Source of the DNA: Oxalobacteraceae bacterium
GTDB lineage: Bacteria; Pseudomonadota; Gammaproteobacteria; Burkholderiales; Burkholderiaceae_D
Direction: 5' to 3'
Assembly: GCA_021298975.1 (NCBI GenBank)
Contig: JAJTGC010000001.1
Coordinates: forward strand, 19,446-83,445
Length of the DNA: 64,000 bases
In this document: positions 35,141 through 47,364 of the stretch, one piece after another
Layout: each line of letters begins with the position of its first letter
Numbering within the stretch: position 1 is the stretch's first letter
Made by a program: the position numbers and the translations under genes
Notes under the pieces: generated by a model
Seen by the model: only the letters and a program-made list of their open reading frames with translations
What the model was told of the DNA's origin: nothing
Databases searched by the model: none

Positions 35141-35494
35141 TTACTGGGCGCCTTCCTCGTTTTGCTTCACATGAAGCAGGGCGCCAGCCTGCGCACTGGC
35201 AAGGCGGGACAGCGCGGCAAAGAGTTCTGATCCGTCGCGGGTATCTATCCAGCGCTGGTCGGCTGCCATGCGGTAGTGAAATCCACCAGCGCGCGCGGCA
35301 ACCCAGATTTCCTTCATGGCGGCCTGGGTGTTGACGATGATTTTTGAGCCCTGATCAATGAATTCGATTTCCAGCACGTTACCGCTGCGGCTGCACTCAA
35401 GATCGACATCTGCTGCTTCGCCGGCGCGCTCCATACCAATTTCGATTGCATTTATTGCGGCCTCTGCCATGGCCAGAAACTCAGATTCGCTCAT
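35141..35494 (-). CDS. cyaY: Iron donor protein CyaY (frataxin homologue)
   Basis: CyaY-type fold; divergent from lptM-lysA. Confidence 0.9.
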   Translation of the reverse strand: MSESEFLAMAEAAINAIEIGMERAGEAADVDLECSRSGNVLEIEFIDQGSKIIVNTQAAMKEIWVAARAGGFHYRMAADQRWIDTRDGSELFAALSRLASAQAGALLHVKQNEEGAQ

Positions 35495-35566
35495 GCTAAA
35501 CTCCGATAGGTTTTAATTAGACTACATTGCGAAAGCGAAATGGTCTTCAGGTCAATTTCGAACATC

Positions 35567-35731
35567 ATGCACAGATTAGGCACCATTCTAGCGGCGATCG
35601 CATTATCCGGCCTGAGCGCGTGCGGACAGACCGGCCCGCTCTACCTGCCAGATCGCCCCGCGCCCAGTACCAAGACTGATACCGAGTTTGATGCTCAGCC
35701 GGCCAAACCCGACCCTATTCGCAAGCCCTGA
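35567..35731 (+). CDS. lptM: LptM (YifL)-family small lipoprotein
   Basis: MHRLGTILAAIALSGLSACGQTGPLYLPDRP: lipobox LSAC followed by GQTGPLYLP; directly upstream of lysA. Confidence 0.9.
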   Translation: MHRLGTILAAIALSGLSACGQTGPLYLPDRPAPSTKTDTEFDAQPAKPDPIRKP

Positions 35732-35736
35732 ACACC

Positions 35737-37026
35737 TTGAATACACCGCATTTCCATTATCGTGATGGCGAACTTTTCGCCGAAGACGTCGCGCTGAGCA
35801 CCATAGCGAAAGCCTTTGGCACACCCAGCTATGTATATTCGCGCGCCAGCCTGACTGAAAATTTCCTCGCGTATGACCATGCCTGCCGCGCCCATGGCCG
35901 CGACGAAGCGTCAGCACTGATCTGCTATGCGGTTAAATCCAATGCCAATATTGCGGTCCTCAACTCGCTCTCGAAACTGGGCTCGGGTTTCGATATCGTC
36001 TCGGGCGGCGAACTGCAGCGCGTGATCGCCGCTGGCGGTAATCCGCGCAAGGTCATTTTTTCCGGCGTCGGTAAGACACGCGATGAAATGCAACTGGCGC
36101 TCTCGCATGACATCCTGTGCTTTAACGTTGAATCGATTCCGGAGCTGCACCGGCTTGATGAAGTCGCATCAAGCATGGGTAAACACGCCCGCGTATCGCT
36201 GCGCGTCAACCCGGATGTCGATGCCAAAACGCATCCGTATATCTCCACCGGCCTCAAAGACAACAAGTTCGGCATTGCTTTTGAAGATGCGCTGGCCACC
36301 TACCGGGTGGCAGCCAGCCTGCCCAGCCTGGAAGTCACTGGCATAGACTGCCATATCGGCTCTCAGTTGCTTGATGATGCGCCGTTGCTGGAAGCACTGG
36401 ACAAGATCATCGAACTCGTCGACCAGCTCGCCTCAGAAGGCATCGCGCTGCATCATCTGGATATCGGTGGTGGTATTGGTATCTGCTACGACCAGGAAAA
36501 GCCAGTGGCTATCGGAGATTATCTGGCGAAGTTATTTGCGCGTATTGATCGCTGGCGCGCCGATAAATACGACAGCAAGCCATTGACCATCATGTTCGAG
36601 CCTGGCCGGTCTATCGTCGGTAACGCGGGCGTGCTGCTGACCGAAGTGCACTACCTGAAGCACGGCAGCTCAAAGAACTTCGCAGTGGTCGATGCCGCCA
36701 TGAATGACCTGATGCGTCCAGCGATGTATGAAGCCTGGCATGGGGTGCAGGTTGTCAGACCGCAGTCTCATGAGTCGCTCAACTATGATGTGGTCGGGCC
36801 TGTATGTGAATCCGGTGACTGGCTCGCTCGCGAGCGTGCGCTGGCAATCGCCCCCGGTGATTTGCTGGCCATCATGTCAGCCGGCGCCTATGGCATGACG
36901 ATGGCTTCCAACTACAACACCCGTGGTCGTGCAGCCGAAATACTGGTCGACGGTAATCAGTTCAGCCTGATCCGCCGCCGGGAAACTGCCGCTGAGCTGT
37001 TCGCGCTCGAATCCATTCCGAAGTAA
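35737..37026 (+). CDS. lysA: Diaminopimelate decarboxylase (TTG start)
   Basis: CYAVKSNANIAVLNSL PLP-lysine motif; EPGRSIVGNAG; CESGDWLARER. Confidence 0.96.
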   Translation: MNTPHFHYRDGELFAEDVALSTIAKAFGTPSYVYSRASLTENFLAYDHACRAHGRDEASALICYAVKSNANIAVLNSLSKLGSGFDIVSGGELQRVIAAGGNPRKVIFSGVGKTRDEMQLALSHDILCFNVESIPELHRLDEVASSMGKHARVSLRVNPDVDAKTHPYISTGLKDNKFGIAFEDALATYRVAASLPSLEVTGIDCHIGSQLLDDAPLLEALDKIIELVDQLASEGIALHHLDIGGGIGICYDQEKPVAIGDYLAKLFARIDRWRADKYDSKPLTIMFEPGRSIVGNAGVLLTEVHYLKHGSSKNFAVVDAAMNDLMRPAMYEAWHGVQVVRPQSHESLNYDVVGPVCESGDWLARERALAIAPGDLLAIMSAGAYGMTMASNYNTRGRAAEILVDGNQFSLIRRRETAAELFALESIPK

Positions 37027-37032
37027 TCAGCG

Positions 37033-37644
37033 TCAGCGCCGTTGCAGAACATCACGTCGTAGCCAGACGAGTCGCAGCGCCAGCAAAACAGCGACAACCG
37101 CACCCATCACCAGCGGTTCGGCAAAATTATTTTTGCCTGCCCGCATCCACCAGAAATGCAGCACCGCCACTATCGCCACCACATAAATCAGGCGATGCAG
37201 CACGGACCAGCGCCTGCCCAGTTTCCGCAGCATGCGATCATTACTCGTCAGCGCCAGTGGCACCAACAGCACAAACGCTGAGAAGCCCATCGCAATGAAA
37301 GGGCGCTTGAGGACGTCGCGCATCATCTCGGCAAGATCAAAAAAATGATCGAACCAGATGAAGGTCAGAAAATGCAGGCTGGCATAAAAGAAAGTAAACA
37401 AACCCAGCATGCGACGAAAGCGAATGAGCGCGTTCAGACCAGTGGCGCGGCGCAGCGGTGTAACGGCCAGTGTCAGGCAAAGAAAATACAGGGTCCAGTC
37501 ACCCGTGGCACGGGTAATGAATTCGATCGGGTTGGCGGTGAGCCTGTCCTGCAAACCCAGTACGACAAGACGCAGCAAAGGCAGCAGCGAGAGCCCAAAT
37601 ACCGTCCCCTTGGCCCAGAACAGCTGTCGGGGACCAAAGCGCAT
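37033..37644 (-). CDS. msrQ: MsrQ heme-binding membrane subunit of the methionine sulfoxide reductase system
   Basis: Ferric reductase-like TM protein, adjacent to msrP. Confidence 0.93.
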   Translation of the reverse strand: MRFGPRQLFWAKGTVFGLSLLPLLRLVVLGLQDRLTANPIEFITRATGDWTLYFLCLTLAVTPLRRATGLNALIRFRRMLGLFTFFYASLHFLTFIWFDHFFDLAEMMRDVLKRPFIAMGFSAFVLLVPLALTSNDRMLRKLGRRWSVLHRLIYVVAIVAVLHFWWMRAGKNNFAEPLVMGAVVAVLLALRLVWLRRDVLQRR

Positions 37645-37652
37645 CGCGATGG

Positions 37653-38618
37653 TCAGTAGAATTTTTTGAGATCCATACCCGAGTACAGTGATGCCACTTC
37701 GGGGTAGCCATTGAACATCAGGGTCTTGCGCTTGCGCGTGAGGAAGCCATCTTCACCGATACGGCGCTCGGTGGCCTGCGACCATCGGGGATGACTGACT
37801 TCCGGATTCACATTGGAATAGAAACCATACTCGTCAGGCGCAACACCGTTCCATGCCGTTTTGGGCTGGGTTTCGGTGAAGCGGATACGCACAATGGATT
37901 TCGCCGACTTGAATCCGTATTTCCAGGGCACGATGATGCGAACCGGCGCCCCATTCTGATTCGGCAGCACTTGCCCATACATGCCCAGGCTGAGCAGCGT
38001 GAGCGGATGCATGGCTTCATCCAGACGAAGACCCTCGACATACGGCCAAGGCAACACGCGACTGCCCAGGCCCGGCATTTGCGCCGGATCGGCGAGGGTG
38101 GTGAATTCGACGAATTTCGCATTCCCCGTCGGTTCCACTTTGCGTATCAATTCGGCCAGCGAATAACCGGCCCACGGAATCACCATCGACCAGCCCTCAA
38201 CGCATCGCAAACGATAAAGGCGTTCCTCAATCGGTGCGAGTTTGAGCAAGCTGTCGATATCGAGCGTCACAGGCTTTTTGACTTCACCATCGATGCGCAC
38301 GGTCCATGGTTTCGTCTTCAGTGATCCGGCGCGCACCATGGGATCACCCTTGTCGAGCCCGAATTCATAGAAGTTGTTGTAACTGGTGGCATCTGCAATG
38401 CCGGTCGGTTTGTCCGCTGCCGTGTAGGCTGGATTGATGCGTGCCGGCAGACGTGCGCGCGACTGCGCATCGTTGGCCACCGCAGCGTCGAGCAACGCAC
38501 CGGTTGACAAGCCGCCAGCCACTAGCTGCGCCATGAAGTGGCGGCGTGACTGCAACTGCTCTCGCGGCGTGATTTCGGAAGGTAGCGGGTCGGTAAAACG
38601 GGGAAGTTTGATCAGCAT
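37653..38618 (-). CDS. msrP: MsrP molybdoenzyme, periplasmic methionine sulfoxide reductase catalytic subunit
   Basis: Twin-arginine leader [28 protein letters not shown]. Confidence 0.95.
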   Translation of the reverse strand: MLIKLPRFTDPLPSEITPREQLQSRRHFMAQLVAGGLSTGALLDAAVANDAQSRARLPARINPAYTAADKPTGIADATSYNNFYEFGLDKGDPMVRAGSLKTKPWTVRIDGEVKKPVTLDIDSLLKLAPIEERLYRLRCVEGWSMVIPWAGYSLAELIRKVEPTGNAKFVEFTTLADPAQMPGLGSRVLPWPYVEGLRLDEAMHPLTLLSLGMYGQVLPNQNGAPVRIIVPWKYGFKSAKSIVRIRFTETQPKTAWNGVAPDEYGFYSNVNPEVSHPRWSQATERRIGEDGFLTRKRKTLMFNGYPEVASLYSGMDLKKFY

Positions 38619-38657
38619 GCTGACTCCGTGATGCTGTGCGGGTGGGATCTGGATGAA

Positions 38658-38683
38658 TACGGGCTGCCCAAAGACAGCCCGTA
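38658..38683 (-). terminator. Putative terminator hairpin downstream of ccsB
   Basis: TACGGGCTG-CCCAAAGA-CAGCCCGTA perfect 9-bp stem; only a weak T-tract on the minus strand. Confidence 0.45.
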
Positions 38684-38693
38684 CGCAAGCGGT

Positions 38694-39941
38694 TTACAGT
38701 TCGCCGTAGGAATGCAGCCCCGACAGAAACATATTCACACCCAGAAAAGCAAAGCTGGTCACCAGCAGCCCACCGATCGCCCACACGGCGGCGACCTGTC
38801 CACGCAAGCCTTTCATCAGGCGCATGTGCAGCCATGCAGCGTAATTGAGCCAGACAATCAGTGCCCAGGTTTCTTTGGGATCCCATGACCAGTAACCACC
38901 CCAGGCTTCAGCTGCCCAAAGCGCGCCAAGAATCGTGGCAATCGTAAAGAAAGCAAAACCAACGGCAATCGCCTTGTACATGATGTCATCAAGTACCTCG
39001 AGCGAGGGCAAGCGATCTGCCAGTATGGCTTTGGATTTCAGCAGGTAGGCGACACCCACCATGGCTGCCAGCGCGAATGTGCCATAGCCGATGAAGTTGG
39101 CGGGCACATGAATCTTCATCCACCAGCTTTGCAGCGCGGGCACCAGCGGCTGGATTTCGTGGGCATCCCGACTGGTCATGTACCAGAGCAAAAATCCGAC
39201 CGCGGCCGAGATCACCAGAAGGATGAAGGCACTCACCTGACGGGTCTGGTATTTTTCTTCGTAGAAGACGGTAAACAAGGCGGTGATCAGGCAAAACAAT
39301 ACAAACACTTCATAGAGGTTCGATACCGGAATATGGCCAATATCCGCGCCCAGCAGATACGACTCGTACCAGCGCACCATCAAACCGATGAAACCCATCA
39401 GGATGGCTGCCCAGCACAAGCGACTGCCTACGGCGCCACCAAAATCTGAACGGGAAAGCAAGCCGCCCCAGTGAAACACCGTGGACAAGCCGAACAGGAA
39501 GCTCATCCACAGAATGGCGGACTGACTGGAAAAGAGGTACTTGAGGAAAAACCGGGACTGCGCCATCTCCAGATCGCTGGCATACATGGAAATGGCCCAC
39601 AAGGACAAGCCGAAAATCAGCAGCATGAGCACGCGCGAAGATTTCCAGTACCAGCCTAGTCCGACGAACACGGGGGCTGCCGCCAGCAAGATGCCTTTTT
39701 CATAGATATCCATGAAATCGCCGTAGCGGTTGAATGCAAACAGCGCACCGGCAGAAAGTATCAGTGCAAAAATCCAGTCAAACACACTGGCACTTTTGAG
39801 AATGCCGGGGTTGTCGGTGTAGGTTTGGTTTTCAGTGAGTTCCATCTTTTTTCTCCGTGTGCTGCAGCGAGTCCGACCAGTATAGTGCAGCCCTGATGGG
39901 CTTGCCCGCTCCGGTAGGAGCGGGACGTATTGCCAACTCAT
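38694..39941 (-). CDS. ccsB: Cytochrome c biogenesis protein CcsB/ResC (System II)
   Basis: WAAEAWGGYWSWDPKETWALIVWLNYAAWLH tryptophan-rich heme-handling motif. Confidence 0.93.
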   Translation of the reverse strand: MSWQYVPLLPERASPSGLHYTGRTRCSTRRKKMELTENQTYTDNPGILKSASVFDWIFALILSAGALFAFNRYGDFMDIYEKGILLAAAPVFVGLGWYWKSSRVLMLLIFGLSLWAISMYASDLEMAQSRFFLKYLFSSQSAILWMSFLFGLSTVFHWGGLLSRSDFGGAVGSRLCWAAILMGFIGLMVRWYESYLLGADIGHIPVSNLYEVFVLFCLITALFTVFYEEKYQTRQVSAFILLVISAAVGFLLWYMTSRDAHEIQPLVPALQSWWMKIHVPANFIGYGTFALAAMVGVAYLLKSKAILADRLPSLEVLDDIMYKAIAVGFAFFTIATILGALWAAEAWGGYWSWDPKETWALIVWLNYAAWLHMRLMKGLRGQVAAVWAIGGLLVTSFAFLGVNMFLSGLHSYGEL

Positions 39942-42040
39942 TCAGGATTGAGTCGCGCCTTGAGTCGTTCGAATTCCTTGTCAAAATCCAGACTGCGTCG
40001 CTGCGAACTCATGGCCATCAGCGCATGCGTGCTGCCATCCTCCCCAGGCCGAATCCAGATCCAGAGCCGACGCTCGCGCACATAGAGCATCGCAAAAACA
40101 CCCAGGACCAGCAGCAGACAGCCCAGATAGACCACATTTTTTCCCGGTGATTTGGTCACTTGCAGCACGGAGGCCTTCACCTGATCGAACCCCTGGAGCT
40201 GCAGAAACACTGGCGCCCCATAAAAGAACCCATCGGCCAGCGCATTGCTTGCGACTTGCAGAAAGCGACCGTTTTTTTCGTCTGCGGTCGCCGCTGGCAA
40301 TCCGTCTTTTTCACGCGCGACCTGCCACAACTCCCAAAGGCTGCCGTTGAGTATCTTCATGAAGGCATCAGCGGCCTTCTCCTGCTGATCCTCTGGCAAA
40401 GTACCTATAAAGCGCGCTATCGCAATATAGCCAGAAGACTCACGGTCCCCCGCGAAAATACTCATGGCACGCAATGACGACGCCTTGAGTTGATCCCGCA
40501 GGGATTTGTTGTCGGTGGAGGTCAGCGGCATTTTTTGTGCGTAGCTTACCGCCGCCTTTTCGCGCAGCGCGCTGTCACTGATGGCAGCCCGCAGGCGCAT
40601 CCATTCATTGACCGTGCCTTTGTCATCGGCGGGAATGCGCAAATAGCGGAAATCTTCGGAGGGCGACTCGCGCAAGCCGGCGAGGAAGACCTGACTGCCA
40701 TCCAGCATCACCGGCAGCATGTAGTTATTGAACTCGCGCGCCTGCCCTGTCTTGTCACGCAGTTTGTACTGAACGCTGGGGCCGACGTTTTTCAGTTCCT
40801 TGGTTTTTTTGGTGTTGGCTGCAGAACCGAGTCGTTTGTCCAGCGTGGCGCTGACTTTCTCGTTGAAGCTTTTGGCCTGATTGACGGCGCGCACATCCTG
40901 ACCGTTGACACTGGTATTTTCAACATTGAACGGTCTGAACCCGGACCATTCGATAGTGTATTCACTGCCGCTACTGCTGACCAGCGGGGTGGACTTGCCC
41001 ACTTCGCCCTCTACGTTGAAGGCGCTGCTACGGGGCCCGTTCATGGGGTATCCGACCAGCCTCAGACGACTTCCGCCATCCTCAAAACTTGACTGATAAA
41101 CCGACAGACCTTTGTAAATCAACGGCTCGTTCACCTTGATCGTCGCCGGAAAGCTCTTGCCAGTTTCATGGTCTGTCACGATGACATTGCTGGCAAACAG
41201 CTTGGGCATACCCGTCGAATAAAAATCGACGACGAATTTTTCCAGCTGCAGGGTAAAGGGCAATTCCTGAATCATCACCCCCTCACCGACGGGCACGATC
41301 GCTGTCTTGCTGGCGGAGCCTTCGGGGATGAAGGTATTGCCACGGAAGGTCAGATTGCCCAAGCCCAAACGATGTCGCTCCGGAATCTCGGCAATGATGC
41401 CATTGCCGATAAAGGCTTCTTTATCAAACAGCCATTGTTGTGCACGAATAGGCAGACTGGAGTCGAGCAAACCGCCGACACAGATAATCACAATGGCGGA
41501 GTGGGCAAAGATATATCCCAGCTTGTTGGCCGCGCCTTGCTTGGCGGTCAGCAGCGTTGCCTCCCCTTTTTGCACCAGCTTCACTTGATAGCCATCAGAG
41601 GCAACGACGCGAGCGGCTTGCGCGGCGAACTGCTCGCCACCCAGTGGCGCAGACCACTCGGCGCGATGATGAAAATTACGCAGAGATTGTTCGCGCACGG
41701 TCTCGCGCCAGCTTTTCATATCCTTGAGCATTTTCGGTGCATTGCGCGTGATGCACAACGAGGTGGATGTCACCAGAAACGCCATGATCAGCAAGAACCA
41801 CCACGCGGCATAAACCGAGTAGATGGAGAAATGCGCAAAAATCTCGAACCAGAACGGACCGAACTGGTTCACATAATTCGTCATCGGTTCGTTTTGCGTC
41901 ACCACCGTTCCAACAATGGACGCAATCGAAATTACCGTCAGCAGACTGATCGCAAACCGCATGGAAGACAACAGCTCGACGGCGTCAGATAGCCATCGAC
42001 GGCGGGTTTGAAGAACGATTCCCTCGGTGCTGGTAGTCAT
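39938..42040 (-). CDS. resB: Cytochrome c biogenesis protein ResB (System II)
   Basis: ResB-type TM layout with large periplasmic domain; start taken at MTTSTEGIVLQTRRRWLSDAVELLSSMRFAISLLTVISIASIVGTVV. Confidence 0.92.
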   Translation of the reverse strand: MTTSTEGIVLQTRRRWLSDAVELLSSMRFAISLLTVISIASIVGTVVTQNEPMTNYVNQFGPFWFEIFAHFSIYSVYAAWWFLLIMAFLVTSTSLCITRNAPKMLKDMKSWRETVREQSLRNFHHRAEWSAPLGGEQFAAQAARVVASDGYQVKLVQKGEATLLTAKQGAANKLGYIFAHSAIVIICVGGLLDSSLPIRAQQWLFDKEAFIGNGIIAEIPERHRLGLGNLTFRGNTFIPEGSASKTAIVPVGEGVMIQELPFTLQLEKFVVDFYSTGMPKLFASNVIVTDHETGKSFPATIKVNEPLIYKGLSVYQSSFEDGGSRLRLVGYPMNGPRSSAFNVEGEVGKSTPLVSSSGSEYTIEWSGFRPFNVENTSVNGQDVRAVNQAKSFNEKVSATLDKRLGSAANTKKTKELKNVGPSVQYKLRDKTGQAREFNNYMLPVMLDGSQVFLAGLRESPSEDFRYLRIPADDKGTVNEWMRLRAAISDSALREKAAVSYAQKMPLTSTDNKSLRDQLKASSLRAMSIFAGDRESSGYIAIARFIGTLPEDQQEKAADAFMKILNGSLWELWQVAREKDGLPAATADEKNGRFLQVASNALADGFFYGAPVFLQLQGFDQVKASVLQVTKSPGKNVVYLGCLLLVLGVFAMLYVRERRLWIWIRPGEDGSTHALMAMSSQRRSLDFDKEFERLKARLNPE

Positions 42041-42200
42041 GAGTGTGGTGGGCTTTGTCTCGGGTGGTTGCGAATGTTCATGGCGGGTTGGCGCAATGTT
42101 TGGCAATGGCATCATTTTATGCCTGCGGATGCCGCTGGCAGCCCATATCCGGAGCGCTTGTGGGTCTTTATCTCCTGGCGCCGGACAATCGTCCCGCATA

Positions 42201-42229
42201 AAACAAAAAGGGCGGCTTTTCAGCCACCC
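42201..42229 (-). terminator. Intrinsic terminator downstream of cytochrome c
   Basis: Minus strand GGGTGGCT-GAAA-AGCCGCCC-TTTTTGTTTT. Confidence 0.8.
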
Positions 42230-42269
42230 CTTCGCGGCCGCATGTCGGCCTGTTATGCCGCTGCCGTAC

Positions 42270-42929
42270 TTACTTCAGACCCGCGATGTAATCAGCGACC
42301 GCCTGCATTTCTTCGTCGGAAAGCCGCTTGCCTATCGCCGTCATCTGCGCACTGTTCGTACGCGCGCCGGTACGGAAATTGGTGAGCTGGGCGACGGTGT
42401 AGTCCTGGTGCTGGCCGGCGACGCGAGCAAACTGGGCTGGAATTCCGGCGCCATTGGGGCTATGGCACCCTGCACAGGCCGGCACATTCTTTTCGGCGAT
42501 ACCGGCACGGTAGATCTTTTTGCCAAGCTCAACGGTGTTCTTGTTACGCGCCGCGCCGGGTGCGGGTTTCTGCTGATCCAGGTAGGCAGAGAGGTGGCGA
42601 ATGTCATTGTCATCCAGCGCCTTGGCGATCCCGGTCATGATGGCGTTGTTGCGGTTGGGGCCTTGAAAATCATAAAGCTGCTTCTTCAGGTAAGCCTCAT
42701 GCTGACCCGCCAGCTTGGGGTTTTGCGTAATGGTGGAATTGCCCGCAGCCCCGTGGCATGCAACGCAAGCAAGCACACCGCGTGATGCATCGCCATTAGC
42801 GTAGAGGTTGCCGCCCTTGGCAGGATCTGCCTCGGCAGCGGGTTTCACATCATTGGCGTGAGCCAGAGAGGCGCAGACCAGCGCCAAGAGGGAGGCGAAT
42901 TTCACAAACGAAGATAGAGCAGGTTTCAT
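42270..42929 (-). CDS. Di-heme cytochrome c4-like protein
   Basis: Two CXXCH motifs (CVACH, CAGCH) and a signal peptide. Confidence 0.93.
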   Translation of the reverse strand: MKPALSSFVKFASLLALVCASLAHANDVKPAAEADPAKGGNLYANGDASRGVLACVACHGAAGNSTITQNPKLAGQHEAYLKKQLYDFQGPNRNNAIMTGIAKALDDNDIRHLSAYLDQQKPAPGAARNKNTVELGKKIYRAGIAEKNVPACAGCHSPNGAGIPAQFARVAGQHQDYTVAQLTNFRTGARTNSAQMTAIGKRLSDEEMQAVADYIAGLK

Positions 42930-43103
42930 TCAATTATCCGGGGCTTTGGATTGATTTTGTTTGAGCTTGTGGCTTTGGCAGACCGGCGACGGTATTGCAC
43001 GGACCCGACCCGCTTTCAGCACTTTTGAAGTCAAATTTCGAGCCGCTGATTGTACTACAATGGCCGTCTTTTCTTTGCCCGCGCCTCTGCTGCACGCAGC
43101 CCC

Positions 43104-43787
43104 ATGTCCCTTCTCTGGCAAGCCCGCTTTTTCACCACGGTTAATCGATTACCGGATTTGCCAAAATATAAAGTCCCCGAGATTGCTTTTGCCGGTCGCT
43201 CGAACGCAGGCAAATCAACCGCGATTAACGTGCTGTGTAATCAGAAAAAGCTGGCATTCGCGTCCCGCACGCCTGGCCGGACGCAGCACATCAATTTCTT
43301 CTCGCTCGGTGGCGCTCATGTGGGTCAGCACCGCAAGGATGCCACCCGGGTGGACGAGATTCGTGCCTTTATGGTCGATCTTCCCGGCTACGGCTATGCG
43401 GAGGTATCAGGATCCGCCAAAGACCATTGGCAGCTGCTGTTGGGACGTTATGTCCGGGAGCGCGATCAACTCGCCGCGCTGGTACTGATCATGGACGCAC
43501 GACGCCCTTTTACGGAACTCGACACCGAGATGCTGGAATGGTTTGCGGCCACCGGCAAGCCCGTTCATTGCATTTTAAGCAAGGCAGACAAGCTCAATCG
43601 CAGCGAATCGACTGATGCACTGCGTCTCGGGCATTCGGTGCTTTCAAGCTATGTTGACGAACAAGGTCGTCCTCTGCCATTCTCTGTGCAACTGTTTTCT
43701 GCGCTCAAGCGCAGCGGGCTGGAGGAGGCAGATCAAAAAATTATCGACCTGCTGGGAATTAGCAGCGACGACGAACAGCCGGCGTGA
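43104..43787 (+). CDS. engB: Ribosome biogenesis GTPase YihA/EngB
   Basis: [31 protein letters not shown]; start [10 protein letters not shown]. Confidence 0.95.
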   Translation: MSLLWQARFFTTVNRLPDLPKYKVPEIAFAGRSNAGKSTAINVLCNQKKLAFASRTPGRTQHINFFSLGGAHVGQHRKDATRVDEIRAFMVDLPGYGYAEVSGSAKDHWQLLLGRYVRERDQLAALVLIMDARRPFTELDTEMLEWFAATGKPVHCILSKADKLNRSESTDALRLGHSVLSSYVDEQGRPLPFSVQLFSALKRSGLEEADQKIIDLLGISSDDEQPA

Positions 43788-44999
<1,212 letters not shown>

Positions 45000-45148
45000 G
45001 ACGCGCCGCAGGCTTCCATGGGCTTGTGGGATGAGCGCCCCTTTCGGCTTCAGCCCCTGGGTACCTGACACGCAGCGTCACTTACACGAGACGCGATACC
45101 TTGCCTTGTTGGCTTGCCATCGCAGCAGACTGGCTGCACGGCTTATCT

Positions 45149-46888
45149 TCAGTGTGCGTCAAGTTGCTCAAGAGATTGGAGAAATACGGCGGGAGGTTGA
45201 AAACCTATGACCCGGGGCTTTTGCAGCTCTTCACCGTCTCTGCCAAAAAAAATGATTCCGGGTGGACCAAAGAGCGAAAACCGTTTCAGTAACGCCTTGT
45301 CGTCCAGGTTATTGGCAGTGACATCCACCTGCAGCAGCAAGACGTCCTGCATCTTTGCGCTAACGGCCGGATCGGTGAATGTCAGTTTTTCCATTTCCAC
45401 ACAAGCCACACACCAATCTGCGTAGAAATCCAACATCACGGGTCTGCCGCGTGCAGCTGCAATCGTCTGGTCAAGCTCGGCGATCGAGTGAACCCGTTGG
45501 AAGGCGATCTTGTCATGCGCTTTGCCCGACAGATGCGCAAGCGGCGACCATGCATCACGACCTCCGGTGGCGAGACCCACCAGCTGTACGGCACCCAGCA
45601 AGACGAAGACCACACCGATTGCGCGACCACGCCAACCCAGCTGGCGGGAAAGAAAAAGGAAAACACCATAGCCCACACCGAGCAATCCCCAACCCAGCAT
45701 CAGTACCGAGGCCGGCACCAGTGAAGCAACCATCCACAGCGCCAGCGCCAGCATCAGCACACCGAAGAAGGGCTTGACTGCCTGCATCCAGTGGCCTGCT
45801 CTTGGTACCAGCGTACCCGCAGACAGACCAAGAAGGAGCAACGGTACGCTCATGCCCATGGCCATCGCAAACAAGGCACTGCCGCCAATTACCACATCGC
45901 GGGTCTGACTGATGTACACCAGCACACCAGCCAGCGGTGCTGCCACACAGGGGCCAACAATCAGTGCGGAGAGCATACCCATGACAAACACACCAGCGAG
46001 TTTCCCGGCGCGCTGACGCTCGGACCAGCGAGTGAGTTTCAGCTGCAGCGATGAGGGCACCTGCAACTGGTACACATCGAACATGGAAAGTGACAGCAAG
46101 GCCATGAACACCGCAAAGGCGATCAGCACGGGTGGACTCTGGAGGCTGGCAGACAAGCCTTCACCAATCAGCCCAGCGGCGATGCCCAGGCCGGTATAGA
46201 CCAGCGCCATGCCCATTGCATAAGCAAGAGAAAGGACAAAGCCCCGGCCACGGCTGGTACCCGCGCCCTCACCCACGATAATGAAGGAGAGTATGGGAAC
46301 CATCGGCAAGACACAGGGCGTCAAGGACAGACCCAGGCCGAGCAGTAAAAACAGCGGCAAAATCAGTAACAGGTTGCCACTGGCCAGCGATGCCTCAATG
46401 CGACCCATGTCCGTGTTGGCTGTCACCGTCACTGGCGCCGGGGGCGTATCGCGGGTCGCAGACAGCGCAAGCGCAGCCGGCGTCAATTTGGCTGTGGACT
46501 CCATGGGCGCGTAACACAAGCCACGATCTGAACAGCCCTGGCTACTGACGCTCAAAGTAAATGGCGTATCGGCCTTGACGGGCAATCGTACAAGCACTTG
46601 CTGTCGGTAGGTTTCGACCGTTTTACCGAAGGTCTCATCAAATTTCATTTTTCCGGCCGGGATGATGGGCGTTCCCAGCTGCGCACCATCCGCCTTGAAA
46701 ACAAAGCGCTCGCGGTACAGATAATAATCATCAGCGATATCGAAACGTACTTCGATTGCCGACGCATCAATCATCTTCGCGCTGAAACGAAACGCCTGCT
46801 CGGGCGGCAGAAACTGATCTTCCGCCATAGCCGGACACAAGCACAGCAGGGATAGAAAAATGAGCAGGGAATTGAACGACCGATGCAA
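45149..46888 (-). CDS. dsbD: Thiol:disulfide interchange protein DsbD (start uncertain; candidate TTG start at 46888)
   Basis: Signal peptide LHRSFNSLLIFLSLLCLCPAMA, DsbD-alpha domain (CSDRGLCYAPME), CcdA-like membrane domain, C-terminal thioredoxin DFYADWCVACVEME. Confidence 0.9.
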   Translation of the reverse strand: MHRSFNSLLIFLSLLCLCPAMAEDQFLPPEQAFRFSAKMIDASAIEVRFDIADDYYLYRERFVFKADGAQLGTPIIPAGKMKFDETFGKTVETYRQQVLVRLPVKADTPFTLSVSSQGCSDRGLCYAPMESTAKLTPAALALSATRDTPPAPVTVTANTDMGRIEASLASGNLLLILPLFLLLGLGLSLTPCVLPMVPILSFIIVGEGAGTSRGRGFVLSLAYAMGMALVYTGLGIAAGLIGEGLSASLQSPPVLIAFAVFMALLSLSMFDVYQLQVPSSLQLKLTRWSERQRAGKLAGVFVMGMLSALIVGPCVAAPLAGVLVYISQTRDVVIGGSALFAMAMGMSVPLLLLGLSAGTLVPRAGHWMQAVKPFFGVLMLALALWMVASLVPASVLMLGWGLLGVGYGVFLFLSRQLGWRGRAIGVVFVLLGAVQLVGLATGGRDAWSPLAHLSGKAHDKIAFQRVHSIAELDQTIAAARGRPVMLDFYADWCVACVEMEKLTFTDPAVSAKMQDVLLLQVDVTANNLDDKALLKRFSLFGPPGIIFFGRDGEELQKPRVIGFQPPAVFLQSLEQLDAH

Positions 46889-47015
46889 ATACCGATCAAT
46901 CAATACCGCAAATTTTTGTGGCTGAAAAAATCGGCCCCAGCCGGTAATTTTTCGGAATCCCGCAACGCCATCGAGCACGGGTTGGCCACAACAAAGGCCT
47001 GTGTTGATTGTCCTG

Positions 47016-47348
47016 CTACGCATGGTGGTCAGGCGAGGTTTCAGTGGCGACCCACTGGAGATAGGACGACAGTCCGGCCACAACCGGCAAGGCAATAATC
47101 TCCGGCAGTTCATAGGGGTGCGCGGCACGAATGGCGGCCTCCAGCGCAGCGTAGTGACGCTGTGTAGTTTTGATTGTCAGGGTGACTTCGTTTGCTCTTT
47201 CGATCTTGCCCTGCCATCGGTACACCGATTGCACGTTCGCAGCAACGCTCGCACAGGCAGCCAGCCTGGCCTCCACCAAGGCGCCAGCGAGCGCTTCGGC
47301 AGTCGCCGTGTCCGGCATATGCGTCATGACAATGAAGACTGGCTCCAT
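47016..47348 (-). CDS. cutA: Divalent cation tolerance protein CutA
   Basis: CutA1 fold: AACASVAANVQSVYRWQGKIERANEVTLTIKTT...HPYELPEIIALPV. Confidence 0.95.
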   Translation of the reverse strand: MEPVFIVMTHMPDTATAEALAGALVEARLAACASVAANVQSVYRWQGKIERANEVTLTIKTTQRHYAALEAAIRAAHPYELPEIIALPVVAGLSSYLQWVATETSPDHHA

Positions 47349-47364
47349 GAGATCAACCTCGGGT

